NCBI GenBank assembly: GCA_030848705.1
Contig: CM061243.1
Span: 1,708,001-1,772,000 of the forward strand
Direction: 5' to 3'
Source: Heracleum sosnowskyi
Taxonomy: Eukaryota; Streptophyta; Magnoliopsida; Apiales; Apiaceae
Length of the DNA: 64,000 nucleotides
A program made the position numbers and the translations under genes. Below, in pieces: positions 42,882 through 54,138 of this stretch (position 1 is the stretch's first letter; each line of letters begins with the position of its first letter). The notes beneath the pieces are model-generated. The model searched no databases. It was not told where the DNA came from and saw nothing but the letters and a program-made list of their open reading frames with translations.

Positions 42882-43411
42882 ATTCCCCACTTGAATTTTT
42901 TAAATAATATAAAAAGAGTACTTTGGGCAGTATTCAAAATAAATAAATAAAAAGGTTGCACACAAATAAAGGTGTCTTAAGACTTGAACATTTATGTAGT
43001 GAGTAAGTTCTGAGTTAAACAAGAGTGACTCGTAGTCTTGAACTCTATCCCAAGCATCATATCACACACAACCTTTCAAGGTGTAGTCAATTAGCCCGTG
43101 CTTTATAGGTCATGCACGTCTATCCCAGTATGTGAACGCTCTAGAAATTTATGCCCGAAATTTCATAAGAAGCGGCCTCCACTTCTACATTCACATCGGT
43201 GAGTCTATCAAGAGTACTCCCGAAGTTAGGTACTCCCTCCAAATAGAATATAGATCTCATTAAGAGCATTAAATAACTCAACCTCTTATCTTTCCAGGAA
43301 ACATGCCTTAATAATATAAAATTGCATGTTCTTCGCATATAACTTCATGACTTGTTATTACCACATTGAACCTATTTCTTGGGATCTCCAGTCAGTTAGG
43401 TTGGGTTCCCA
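42882..43411. other. 3' untranslated region of copia copy A
   Basis: No gene. Starts with the polypurine tract and continues to the pol stop. The same sequence is at 47116-47645 with few changes. Confidence 0.6.
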
Positions 43412-43969
43412 TCATGAGTGACTACTCTCTACGGGCAATAGTCCCATATTAACTGAAGTTTTATGGACTTTCTCTCTAGCTAATCCTTTCGTCAAAGGAT
43501 CTGCCAGATTATCATCTGATCTTATATGATCAACTCTAACAGCTCCTTTAGAGAGATACTCTGCTCCTCTATCACTACGAAGTCTCTTGATTTTCTTCTT
43601 GTACTGATTTTCAACTCTATTCGCAAATAACTTAAACATTTCAAATGCGTCACTTTTGTTTTTCATAAGATAAACAAAAGTATAATCAGAACAATCATCG
43701 ATAAATGTGATAAAGTATCTCTCACCATTTCGAGTTAAAACTCCATCTAATTCACATATATCAGAATGAATTAGATCTAATGGTTCGGTTTCTTTAATCA
43801 TTGCTGACTTGTGGGGAGTCTTAGTGATTTTTGCTTGACTACAATATTCACATTTATCTAAATCAGAGAGAGATAACTTGGGAATTAATCCTAAGTTGCT
43901 CATATTTATTATGCTTCGTTTATTAATGTGACAAAGTCTAGTATGCCATGTATTGAAATGAGTCAACAT
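43412..43969 (-). pseudogene. Fused pol remnant of copia copy A (integrase start joined to RNase H tail)
   Basis: The frame has the integrase zinc domain (TWHTRLCHINKRS, CEYCSQAK) and the first part of the catalytic core (LIHSDICELDG, YFITFIDDCSDYTF, LRSDRGAEY). It then jumps in frame to the RNase H C-terminus (LSKGAVRVDHIRSDDNLADP, LTKGLAREKV). The rest of integrase, all RT and most RNase H are deleted. The joint lies at 43556-43562. Copy B (47646-50235) shows the undeleted form. Confidence 0.85.
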
Positions 43970-45301
43970 TTAAGAGGAAATGGAAATTTTATTAACTTCA
44001 ACATTCAACTTAAACATTCCATCTACGGCATACCATTTTCCCACAAAAGTACCATTCTTAGTGATGGTGTACAAATCAGAACCTATAGTCTGGGTAAACC
44101 CTCCTTTATTAAGTAAAAACCCATACACCAAATTCTTTCGCATCTCTGGAGTGTGCAAGACATCCTTCAGTAGTGGGGTCTTTCCAGAGGTAAACTTGAG
44201 CTCCACATTTCCAATTCCATCAACATTGGTGGTGTGGGAGTCTCCTAGCAGCACCTTCTTGTCTTCAGCATTCGCATATGTCTTGAACATGGTACGGTCA
44301 TAGCAAACATGGCGGGAGGCGCCGGTGTCTACCCACCACCCATCAGCTCCACCAACAAGGTTAAACTCTTTGATCATAGTTACGAAGGCTTCTTCAATGT
44401 TGTTTGCTTGTGTTTGAGCTTGGCGCTTGAGTTTACACTTCTTCGCCATATGTCCTGGCTTTCCACAATTGAAATAGTGGAAGGTTCCAGCGGCATTCTT
44501 GGGTGGTTGTTGCGCTGTCTGATTCTTCGGAGGTTGAGAGTTTCCTTGCGGGTTGCGATTCATCTTCTTGAAATTCTTTCCCTTTGGCTTAAAACCCGCA
44601 CTAGAGTTCTTCTTTTGCTTGTTGTTGGAGACAACCAGCACCTCTTGCTTCCGATCTTGCTTCCTTGCTTCCTCTTCAATCCTAAGGCGAGTGATAAGAC
44701 TCTCTAAGGAAAATTCCTTAGTCTTATGTCTTAGGATGTTCTTGAAGTCCTTCCAGCTTGGCGGCAACTTGTCTATTATCACAGCTACTTGAAATTGCTC
44801 ATCTAGAGGCATCCCTTCGGTGATTATCTCGTGTGCAATTTTCTACAGCTCATGTGACTGTTCCTCCACAGACTTGTCATCGGTCATTTGGAACTTGAGA
44901 TAGCGGCTTACCGCATACTTCTTGGTGTCAGCCTCCTCTGTATCATATTTCTTTTGTAGTGCTTCCCAAATTTCTTTGGTCGACTTATCAGAATTATAGT
45001 AGTCATACAGATTATCGGATAAGCCATTCAAAATAAAGTTCTTACAAAGAAAGTCATTTTCAACCCATAAATCTATCTCCTTAGCAAGTTCTGGATTAGC
45101 GGGTGCTACAGTTTCAGAGGATTCGGTACTAGAAGGGGGAGCAGACATAACAAGTTTTGGGGTCGACAAAACATAAGCTACTTTACGCATGGTAAGAAAG
45201 AATAACATTTTTTGTTTCCAACGCTTAAAGTGCACACCCTCAAAACGGAAAGGCTTATTAATATCAAAAGCTATATTACCAGAAAAATCAACGGTAGACA
45301 T
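43970..45301 (-). pseudogene. gag-protease region of copia copy A, with a shared stop
   Basis: The ATG at 45301 starts MSTVDFSGNIAFD. The capsid-like part (FRFEGVHFKRWKQKMLFFLT, FLCKNFILNGLSDNLYDYY) is interrupted by TAG at about 44845-44843 in SHEL*KIAHE, probably a CAG codon originally. Then come EEARKQDRKQEVLVVSNN, a zinc knuckle with its first Cys replaced by Tyr (HYFNCGKPGHMAKKC), and the protease motif WWVDTGASRHVC. A TAA at 43972-43970 separates it from integrase. Both stops are also in copy B. Confidence 0.83.
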
Positions 45302-46004
45302 GGCAAGCAGATATATAATAATCGTAAAATTCCGAAACGTCTTAAAATTGTTGTAAAAGAATTTGCGAAAATAAAATAAAAACCGGAAAAAAGATTTTCA
45401 CAAGAAATATTTTACGATTATTAAAATATGAAAAATACGAGTTTACCGGATTTTCTGGGATGAGTCACGGATCACGCTCTCTTTAAGACGTTTCGCGGCT
45501 ATATCCAATTAGTGCAGAATATTCACGTTTGCCACGCCGTCCCTAGGATAAAACAGCCCAAAAATTTCCGTACGGTAATTATTTCCACCAAAAATTACCG
45601 GTCTGATGTACACCTTAATGTATACTACCCGAATAAAACAAAAATGAAGTACTGCAGTGAGCTCCCCCGGAACCAACACAAAATATAATCCGAGTAAATT
45701 TGTGACTGCAAGCTGATGTATGTGTAACTGGGTAATAAAATATATAGATGATGTTGACTAGTAAAATAAGAGTGGTGGGAAGCTAGCTATCAACCTCTAT
45801 ATATATATATATATTAATATCATGGTGAAGCAACAATGATATAATAAAAGAAAATGTGGCAGGAGTTAAAAGAAAAGGAGAGAGAGTTTGGAAAGAAACA
45901 TGTGTTAGAATAGCAAAAAATGGTATATTGCCTACTGAGACATGTACCACTTATATATACTAAAAAAACATAAAGGCTAGACTAGAATCATGGGATAGAG
46001 GCAG
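45302..46004. other. 5' leader of copia copy A
   Basis: No gene. The first 456 bp match copy B until TGATGTTGACTA (45757). Beyond that lie a (TA)n tract (45801-45816) and TATATATAAG-like text. No primer-binding site could be identified next to the LTR. Confidence 0.5.
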
Positions 46005-46248
46005 AAAACCGGGTAACGCCTATACGTTACTATCATCCAAAGTCATAACTCTGCGCTTACACAATGAACATGGACAACATTTTAAATAAAATCTCTCAAT
46101 TTCAATCCCATAAAAACTAATCAACGACCTTTAAAAAAAATCACAAAACAACTCTCCATGCTAGGAATTTTAAGAACTCGACAATTTATCTTTTGTTAAA
46201 AAAACAAAAAATAAATCTTATTTAAAAATAATTCACAAAAATCCAACA
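46005..46248 (-). repeat. 5' LTR of copia copy A
   Basis: 244 bp, matching 42638-42881 closely. Both outer flanks differ from those of the 3' LTR and no 5-bp target repeat is seen. Confidence 0.65.
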
Positions 46249-46420
46249 TGAATTTCTTGGTGAACATATTTTGAGTATTATTTTTGGAAGATCTGGCTGC
46301 TGACTTGCAGGCAATCTAGGATTTCAAGTTCTTAAACTCTGTCCCCTTTGTTGTAGAAAAATAGGTTAAGATTACATAAAAATTATATAAAAATTTCAAT
46401 TTCTATTAAATATTAGATTC

Positions 46421-46580
46421 TCTTCTTCTTCTTCTTCTTCTTCTTCTTCTTCTTCTTCTTCTTCTTCTTCTTCTTCTTCTTCTTCTTCTTCTTCTTCTTC
46501 TTCTTCTTCTTCTTCTTCTTCTTCTTCTTCTTCTTCTTCTTCTTCTTCTTCTTCTTCTTCTTCTTCTTCTTCTTCTTCTT
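46421..46580. repeat. (TTC)53 microsatellite
   Basis: A perfect run of about 53 TTC/GAA triplets. The corresponding place in the duplicated segment near 42301 has about four. Reading it as protein gives poly-lysine, an artefact. Confidence 0.97.
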
Positions 46581-46639
46581 TACACCTGACATAAATGGCA
46601 AATGTGGTACAACATTCCGAATAAGACTTCCCTCGAGCA

Positions 46640-46845
46640 CCCTTTCAAGCTAGCATCAACAAGTATCTTAGCATCGCGGTCGGTATCAAATACACACTTC
46701 TTGAAGTTCAAGTTTTTTGTCCATCATAATTCATAGTGCTTCCTTTCAAGCTGTTTGCTTTTGCTTCTTTGGACCACCACCCCTTCATCACGTATAAGAC
46801 AACCAATCCTAATGCAATTTATATCTTCGAAAATAGCCACTACAA
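46640..46845 (-). pseudogene. RNase H-like fragment, copy B
   Basis: Duplicate of 42360-42610 with a single VVVQRSKSKQ unit. It reads the same FDTDCDAKILAD segment on the minus strand. Confidence 0.4.
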
Positions 46846-46871
46846 ACTGAAGCTCCGAAACTAAAACTCTG

Positions 46872-47115
46872 AAAACCGGGTAACGCCTATACGTTACTAT
46901 CATCCAAAGTCATAACTCTGCGGTTACACAATGAACCTGGACAACATTTTAAATAAAATCTCTCAATTTCAATCCCATAAAAACTAATCAACGGCCTTTA
47001 AAAAAAATCACAAAACAACTCTCCATGCTAGGAATTTTAAGAACTCGACAATTTATCTTTTGTTAAAAAAACAAAAAATAAATCTTATTTAAAAATAATT
47101 CACAAAAATCCAACA
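46872..47115 (-). repeat. 3' LTR of copia copy B
   Basis: 244 bp, near-identical to 42638-42881, again followed on the plus strand by the complement of the polypurine tract. Confidence 0.75.
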
Positions 47116-47645
47116 ATTCCCCACTTGAATTTTTTAAATAATATAAAAAGAGTACTTTGGGCAGTATTCAAAATAAATAAATAAAAAGGTTGCACACAAA
47201 TAAAGGTGTCTTAAGACTTGAACCTTTATGTAGTGAGTAAGTTCTGAGTTAAACAAGAGTGACTCGTAGTCTTGAACTCTATCCCAAGCATCATATCACA
47301 CACAACCTTTCAAGGTGTAGTCAATTAGCCCGTGCTTTATAGGTCATGCACGTCTATCCCAGTATGTGAACGCTCTAGAAATTTATGCCCGAAATTTCAT
47401 AAGAAGCGGCCTCCACTTCTACATTCACATCGGTGAGTCTATCAAGAGTACTCCCGAAGTTAGGTACTCCCTCCAAATAGAATATAGATCTCATTAAGAG
47501 CATTAAATAACTCAACCTCTTATCTTTCCAGGAAACATGCCTTAATAATATAAAATTGCATGTTCTTCGCATATCACTTCATGACTTGTTATTACCACAT
47601 TGAACCTATTTCTTGGGATCTCCAGTCAGTTAGGTTGGGTTCCCA
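47116..47645. other. 3' untranslated region of copia copy B
   Basis: No gene. Near-identical to 42882-43411. Confidence 0.6.
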
Positions 47646-48194
47646 TCATGAGTGACTACTCTCTACGGGCAATAGTCCCATATTAACTGAAGTTTTATGG
47701 ACTTTCTCTCTAGCTAATCCTTTCGTCAAAGGATCTGCCAGATTATCATCTGATCTTATATGATCAACTCTAACAGCTCCTTTAGAGAGATACTCTCTGA
47801 CAGTGCTGTGCTTACGACGTATGTGTCGTTTCTTACCTTTAAAATAACGGTTCTGAACCTTATCGATAGCCGCGGTACTATCGCAATGGATCAATACAGA
47901 TGGAACCGGTTTTCCCCATAAAGGGATCTCTGCTAGTAAGTTTCTTAACCAACTTGCCTCTTCACTAGCTATGGCTAGTGCAATCAATTCTGCTTCCATA
48001 GTGGACTCAGCTAAGATAGTCTGTTTCTTTGATTTCCAAGAAACAGCACCACCGGCTATATTGAAAATATAGCCACTTGTTGCCTTGGAGTCTTCTGACA
48101 GGGTATTCCAGTCAGCATCACTGTATCCTTCAAGAACAGTGAGAAACTTTTCATAGTGTAATCCAAAGGTCATAGTTTTCTTAAGGTATCTCAT
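47646..48194 (-). pseudogene. RNase H of copia copy B
   Basis: The frame begins at MRYLKKTMTFGLHY and includes GYSDADWNTL, KATSGYIFNI, STMEAELIALA, IHCDSTAAI and the tail HIRSDDNLADPLTKGLA. Acidic residues of the copia RNase H are present. It is separated from RT by a frameshift near 48205, where the upstream frame ends SSIGALECY. Confidence 0.88.
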
Positions 48195-48201
48195 GACCCT
48201 C

Positions 48202-50235
48202 TCAATAGCATTCCAATGCTCCTATACTAGATCTACTGGTAAACCTGCCCAACAATCCCACGACATATGCTATGTCGGGTCTAGTGCCATCAGCGGCATA
48301 TCTAAGGCTGCCGATGATACTTGCATATTCTTGTTGTCTTACACCATGACCTTCATTTTTAAACAGTTTAACACTAGGGTCATATGGTGTACTAGCAGGA
48401 TTACAGTCAAAGTAATTGTATTTCTTTAAGATCTTTTCGATGTATCGAGATTGATCCAAAGAAAGTCCTTTTTCTGACCTAGTAATCTTGATACCAAGGA
48501 TTACACTTGCTTCTCCAAGATCTTTCATATCAAAGTTGGCATTCAACAATGATTTCACTTTATTTACTACATGAATATTTGAACCAAATATCAACAGGTC
48601 ATCTACATATACGCAGATAATAGTGCAAATGTCATTTTCGAATTTGTAGTAAATGCATTTGTCACTTTCATTGACTCTAAAGTCATCCGACATGATAAGT
48701 TTGTCAAACATTTCATGCAATAAAGTAGGTGATTGCTTAAGTCCATATATGGTCTTATCTAGCTTGCACGCCTTCTTTTCCTGCCCATGGATCACGTAAC
48801 CCTCGGGTTGATCCATGTAAATTTCCTCCTCTAGTTCACCGTTTAAGAATGCAGTCTTCACATCCATTTGGTGAATCACTTGATTATGGATGGCGGCTAT
48901 AGAAATTAAAAATCTGATGGATGTCATCCTCGAGACTGGTGAAAATGTGTCGAAGAAATCCACATTTTCTCTCTGTTTAAAGCCTTTGGCTACTAAACGA
49001 GCCTTATACCTTTCAACAGTACCATTAAGTCTTAATTTCTTCTTAAAGATCCATTTACATCCTCTTGACTTACAACCAGGAGGTAAATCAACCAAATGCC
49101 AAGTTTTATTGGATTCTAAAGAATCCATCTCATCAACAATGGCTTCTTGCCAAAGATCGGCATCTAAAGAAGACATGGCTTCTTTAAAAGTGGTAGGATC
49201 TTCCTCAAGATTATAAGCGTAGAAGTCAGGGCCAAAATCTTTGGCGACTCTAGCTCTCTTGCTCCTCCTCGGTTTGGTTTCTAAATCCTCGGTGTGTTCT
49301 TTCTCCTTTAAACGAGGAGTAATACTCGTTGACGCACCCCCACTATTTCTCAATTTAAATGGCAACTTGTCTTCGTAGAAAACAGCATCGACTGATTCTA
49401 CTATAACTCGTGCATTTAAATCAAAGAATCTGTAGGTTATGTTATCAATGTCGTATCCAACAAATACACACTCATAGGCTCTACTCGCAAGTTTAAGCCT
49501 GTTAGGACCAGGAATCCGAACGTAAGCTAGGCAACCCCAAGTCCTAAAGTAGAAAGTATCAGGTTGTCTACGCTTAAGCGTCTCAAATGGAGTTATCATA
49601 CTTCTAGATTTTGGTACTCTATTGAGTACATGACAGACCGTTAGTATGATTTCTCCCCACCAGTGAGATGCCGGACCAGAACCAAGCATAATGGAAACTA
49701 CTAGCTCCGTCAGAGTTCTATTTTTTCTTTCGGCTTTTCCATTCATTTCTGGTGAATAAGGAGCAGTTCTCTCATGTATAATCCCATGAGAGTCATAATA
49801 TTTGGTAAATAGGTTTGATTCGTACTCTGCTCCTCTATCACTACGAAGTCTCTTGATTTTCTTCTTGTACTGATTTTCAACTCTATTCGCAAATAACTTA
49901 AACATTTCAAATGCGTCACTTTTGTTTTTCATAAGATAAACAAAAGTATAATCAGAACAATCATCGATAAATGTGATAAAGTATCTCTCACCATTTCGAG
50001 TTAAAACTCCATCTAATTCACATATATCAGAATGAATTAGATCTAATGGCTCGGTTTCTTTAATCACTGCTGACTTGTGGGGAGTCTTAGTGATTTTTTC
50101 TTGACTACAATATTCACATTTATCTAAATCAGAGAGAGATAACTTGGGAATTAATCCTAAGTTGCTCATATTTATTATGCTTCGTTTATTAATGTGACAG
50201 AGTCTAGTATGCCATGTATTGAAATGAGTCAACAT
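48202..50235 (-). pseudogene. Integrase-reverse transcriptase of copia copy B
   Basis: The 677-codon frame has the integrase zinc domain (TWHTRLCHINK, CEYCSQEK) and DDE core (LIHSDICELDG, LRSDRGAEYESN, PYSPEMNGKAERKNRTL). RT follows with WIFKKKLRLNGTVERYKARL, FSPVSRMTSIR, MDVKTAFLNGELEEEIYMDQ and YVDDLLIFGS. In KTIYGLKQSPTLLHEMFD the usual Arg-x-Trp after SP is changed. The frame starts right after a TAA shared with copy A. It ends in a frameshift before RNase H. The downstream RNase H lies 8 bp away. Confidence 0.9.
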
Positions 50236-51567
50236 TTAAGAGGAAATGGAAATTTTATTAACTTCAACATTCAACTTAAACATTCCATCTACGGCATACC
50301 ATTTTCCCACAAAAGTACCATTCTTAGTGATGGTGTACAAATCAGAACCTATAGTCTGGGTAAACCTTCCTTTATTAAGTAAAAACCCATACACCAAATT
50401 CTTTCGCATCTCTGGAGTGTGCAAGACATCCTTCAGTAGTGGGGTCTTTCCAGAGGTAAACTTGAGCTCCACATTTCCAATTCCAGCAACATTGGTGGTG
50501 TGGGAGTCTCCTAGCAGCACCTTCTTGTCTTCAGCATTCACATATGTCTTGAACATGGTACGGTCATAGCAAACATGGCGGGAGGCGCCGGTGTCTACCC
50601 ACCACCCATCAGCTCCACCAACAAGGTTAAACTCTTTGATCATAGCTACGAAGGCTTCTTCAATGTTGTTTGCTTGTGTTTGAGCTTGGCGCTTGAGTTT
50701 ACACTTCTTCGCCATATGTCCTGGCTTTCCACAATTGAAATAGTGGAAGGTTCCAGCGGCATTCTTGGGTGGTTGTTGCGCTGTCTGATTCTTCGGAGGT
50801 TGAGAGTTTCCTTGCGGGTTGCGATTCATCTTCTTGAAATTCTTTCCCTTTGGCTTAAAACCCGCACTAGAGTTCTTCTTTTGCTTGTTGTTGGAGACAA
50901 CCAGCACCTCTTCCTTCCGATCTTGCTTCCTTGCTTCCTCTTCAATCCTAAGGCGAGTGATAAGACTCTCTAAGGAAAATTCCTTAGTCTTATGTCTTAG
51001 GATGTTCTTGAAGTCCTTCCAGCTTGGCGGCAACTTGTCTATTATCACAGCTACTTGAAATTGCTCATCTACAGGCATCCCTTCGGTGATTATCTCGTGT
51101 GCAATTTTCTACAGCTCATGTGACTGTTCCTCCACAGACTTGTCATCGGTCATTTGGAACTTGAGATAGCGGCTTACCGCATACTTCTTGGCGTCAGCCT
51201 CCTCTGTATCATATTTCTTTTGTAGTGCTTCCCAAATTTCTTTGGCCGACTTATCAGAATTATAGTAGTCATACAGATTATCGGATAAGCCATTCAAAAT
51301 AAAGTTCTTACAAAGAAAGTCATTTTCAACCCATAAATCTATCTCCTTAGCAAGTTCTGGATTAACGGGTGCTACAGTTTCAGAGGATTCGGTACTAGAA
51401 GGGGGAGCAGACATAACAGGTTTTGGGGTCGACAAAACATAAGCTACTTTACGCATGGTAAGAAAGAATAACATTTTTTGTTTCCAACGCTTAAAGTGCA
51501 CACCCTCAAAACGGAAAGGCTTATTAATATCAAAAGCTATATTACCAGAAAAATCAACGGTAGACAT
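50236..51567 (-). pseudogene. gag-protease region of copia copy B
   Basis: As in copy A: ATG at 51567, a capsid-like part, the same TAG after SHEL (51111-51109), zinc knuckle HYFNCGKPGHMAKKC with first Cys as Tyr, and protease WWVDTGASRHVC. It ends at TAA 50238-50236. About ten substitutions separate the copies (for example VEQ/VKE-type changes such as KQEV to KEEV), so the duplication is fairly recent. Confidence 0.83.
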
Positions 51568-54018
51568 GGCAAGCAGATATATAATAATCGTAAAATTCTG
51601 AAATGTCTTAAAATTGTTGTAAAAGAATTTGCGAAAATAAAATAAAAACCGGAAAAAAGATTTTCACAAGAAATATTTTACGATTATTAAAATCTGAAAA
51701 ATACGAGTTTACCGGATTTTCTGGGATGAGTCACGGATCACGCTCTCTTTAAGACGTTTCGCGGCTATATCCAATTAGTGCAAAATATTCACGTTTGCCA
51801 CGCCGTCCCTAGGATAAAACAGCCCAAAAATTTCCGTACTTTAATTATTTCCACCAAAAATTACTGGTCTGATGTACACCTTAATGTATACTACCCGAAT
51901 AAAACAAAAATGAAGTACTGCAGTGAGCTCCCCGGAACCAACACAAAATATAATCCGAGTAAATTTGTGACTGCAAGGTGATGTAGGTGTAATTGGGTAA
52001 TAAAATATATAGATGATGTTGACTATCACAACCTAGGGCCTCCATTATCTTTGTTTGTCCAATAAACATCTTTCTCCATAATTTTTAATATTATATTGTT
52101 TTAATAATTGTTATTTTATTATTTATGTCTTAATATTTTCTTAATTGCATTTGTTTAAAAAAATAAGTAGTCAAAATAGATAAAATTTCTAGAATGAATT
52201 TTTAAGTTCAGAATTCTATTTAGGTTTTGGTATAAAATATAAATGCAATATAATTTACGTATTAATTAAAGTCCTTTAATAAATCAAATAGAATTCTCGT
52301 TGTAAGAATTTGTCACCATATTTAGTAAAATCAAATTTGATTTTTAGATACTTATATAAAGCACAAATAGTAAATTTGGAATGTAAAATCAAATAAATAT
52401 CAATTTTTAACTACAAATGATCAAACTAAAAACATATAAAATTTAGAAAAAATTGTAAACTAATATAATTAGAAATATTATATAAAAAAACCGTTGCTCT
52501 CGTTATAAGCTTATAATCCGTACATTGCACTGATTTTTTTAAAAATTTATAATTATCAAAATTATTTTTTATTTAATTATATGATTCAATAATTATTATT
52601 CAAATGAAATTACCCATAAACCAAATAGAATAGAAAGTTAGGAATTTTTACCTTGAGAATTCTATTCAACTTATAAACCTACTCATATTTAATTTATACT
52701 AGCTTATAACCCGATTATTTTATAGAATTTATAATTTTATAAATTAAAAAAATTATTTTTAATTTAATGATGATTTACTTATTATAATTCAACTGAAAAT
52801 ATAAAATTATGAGTTTTTACGTTTATAATTATATTCAGCTTACAAAACCTACTCATTTTTAGTTTATATTATTAAAATTCATATGTTAGTATTTGAATAT
52901 AATTCTTATAACAATCAAACACACTTTTTAATATTAACGGTTCTTATTTATCTATTTCAAAATTAACGGTCCTTTGATAGTACATGGACCAAAATTTTGT
53001 ATAAGATCATGAAACGCAATGCAGGGTTCTTTTTTTTTAATATCTATAATTATATTAATTTTTAATTTTTTAATATTCTTATGTTATTACTTTTTTAATT
53101 TTATTTATTAGAATTTAGACGATCAAATAACTAATTGTATTGTATCCTGATTCTTGAGTTTTAAAAATCAGATTTGAAGACGCACACGAAACTCACAAAA
53201 TAATATTTATTTTAGTGACGGTTTAACAATTGTTTTCAAAGCTAAAATACCTTGAAACTAAATAGAAAAAAAAAGAGGAAACTGACAAATTTTTACATTA
53301 AAAATTCTTATTGAACTTAGAAAATTTATTTATAATTAGTTTAAATCATGAATATACTCTTTTTTAAGAGAAAAATGTCCCTAGGTATGTACTTAGGGGA
53401 GTTATATGAGTAAGTAGTGTATTTTAATGGCAAAACTGTAAATATTTGATCAAATTTTAAAACAATAATGTAATTACAATAATACCCTCGTGCATTCAAA
53501 TAACAATTTACGTTTGATTATTATTTTTAAAACAATAATGTAATTACAATTATTGTTATAATAATTGTAATTATTAAAATTCGCTTTTTAGTATTTGAAT
53601 ATAATTCTAATAACAATCAAATTTACTTTTTAATATTAGATCTAATTGTTCTCAATAATCTATTTTAATATCAATGTTCCTTATTAGTGAGTGGACCAAA
53701 ATTTTAGGACAAGTCCCATTTTATTTACTGCAATTTGTAAGTTCATTAAATTTTATCATATTTCTATATTTATACATATTATATATTATAAATTTACTTT
53801 TTATTTTAATAATTAGTTTGCTTCAATTTTTCGATTTGACGTCAAATTGTTCGTCTTTATTTTTATTTATTTAAATCAGTTTGTTTGTGGTCTGACATGC
53901 TTTCATAAGTAAAACTTCCATATATTTGTAGTTTAAAATTGGACAGGCCTGTTAAAACTATGCATGCATGCAAAAGGAAAGCATCATATACCATAATTAC
54001 GACGCGAACTTAAATCTT
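51568..54018. other. Copia copy B leader, then AT-rich Helitron-like intergenic DNA
   Basis: Bases 51568-52025 are the leader of copia copy B. From 52026 on no gene is visible. CTAGCTTATAACCCG (near 52708; minus-strand form GGGTTATAAGCTAG) resembles a Helitron 3' end. ATAATCCGTACATTGCACTG near 52515 resembles another hairpin relic. Bases 52935-53160 resemble 36076-36290. Confidence 0.5.
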
Positions 54019-54027
54019 TATATAAAG
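54019..54027 (+). promoter_or_regulatory. TATA box of the papain-fold gene
   Basis: TATATAAAG, 120 bp before the ATG at 54139. No ATG intervenes after about 54030. Confidence 0.5.
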
Positions 54028-54138
54028 GGCTAGATTGACATCGTAAACCAAAATCTAGATATCCAGACTGTTAGAATAAGATCAATAGTTCAGAAACTAG
54101 ATACGAATATCTTGTTATAAATCTTAAAGTTGCCAGCA

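Larger units (their letters stand above)
42638..46248 (-). mobile_element. Ty1/copia element, duplicate copy A, with an internal 2.0-kb deletion
   Basis: A 244-bp LTR pair (42638-42881 and 46005-46248) flanks gag and a pol remnant on the minus strand. PPT (TTCAAGTGGGGAAT) abuts the 3' LTR. Compared with copy B, bases equal to 47791-49823 are missing; TACTCT stands at both breakpoints. Two stop codons are shared with copy B. Gag type (KPFRFEGVHFKRWKQKM) suggests a non-Sirevirus copia lineage. No target duplication or clear primer site is recognised. Confidence 0.75.
46872..52025 (-). mobile_element. Ty1/copia element, duplicate copy B, longer internal region, 5' LTR missing
   Basis: 3' LTR (46872-47115), RNase H, RT, integrase, protease and gag are present. 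The sequence stops matching copy A after TGATGTTGACTA (52025) and unrelated DNA follows, so the 5' LTR is absent. The flank left of the LTR is also duplicated (46396-46871 and 42267-42637), so copies A and B arose by segmental duplication, not by two independent insertions. Confidence 0.8.

Noticed and set aside
46413..46640. Long poly-lysine ORF on the minus strand
   Set aside because: It is the (TTC)53 microsatellite read as codons; no start context or domain.
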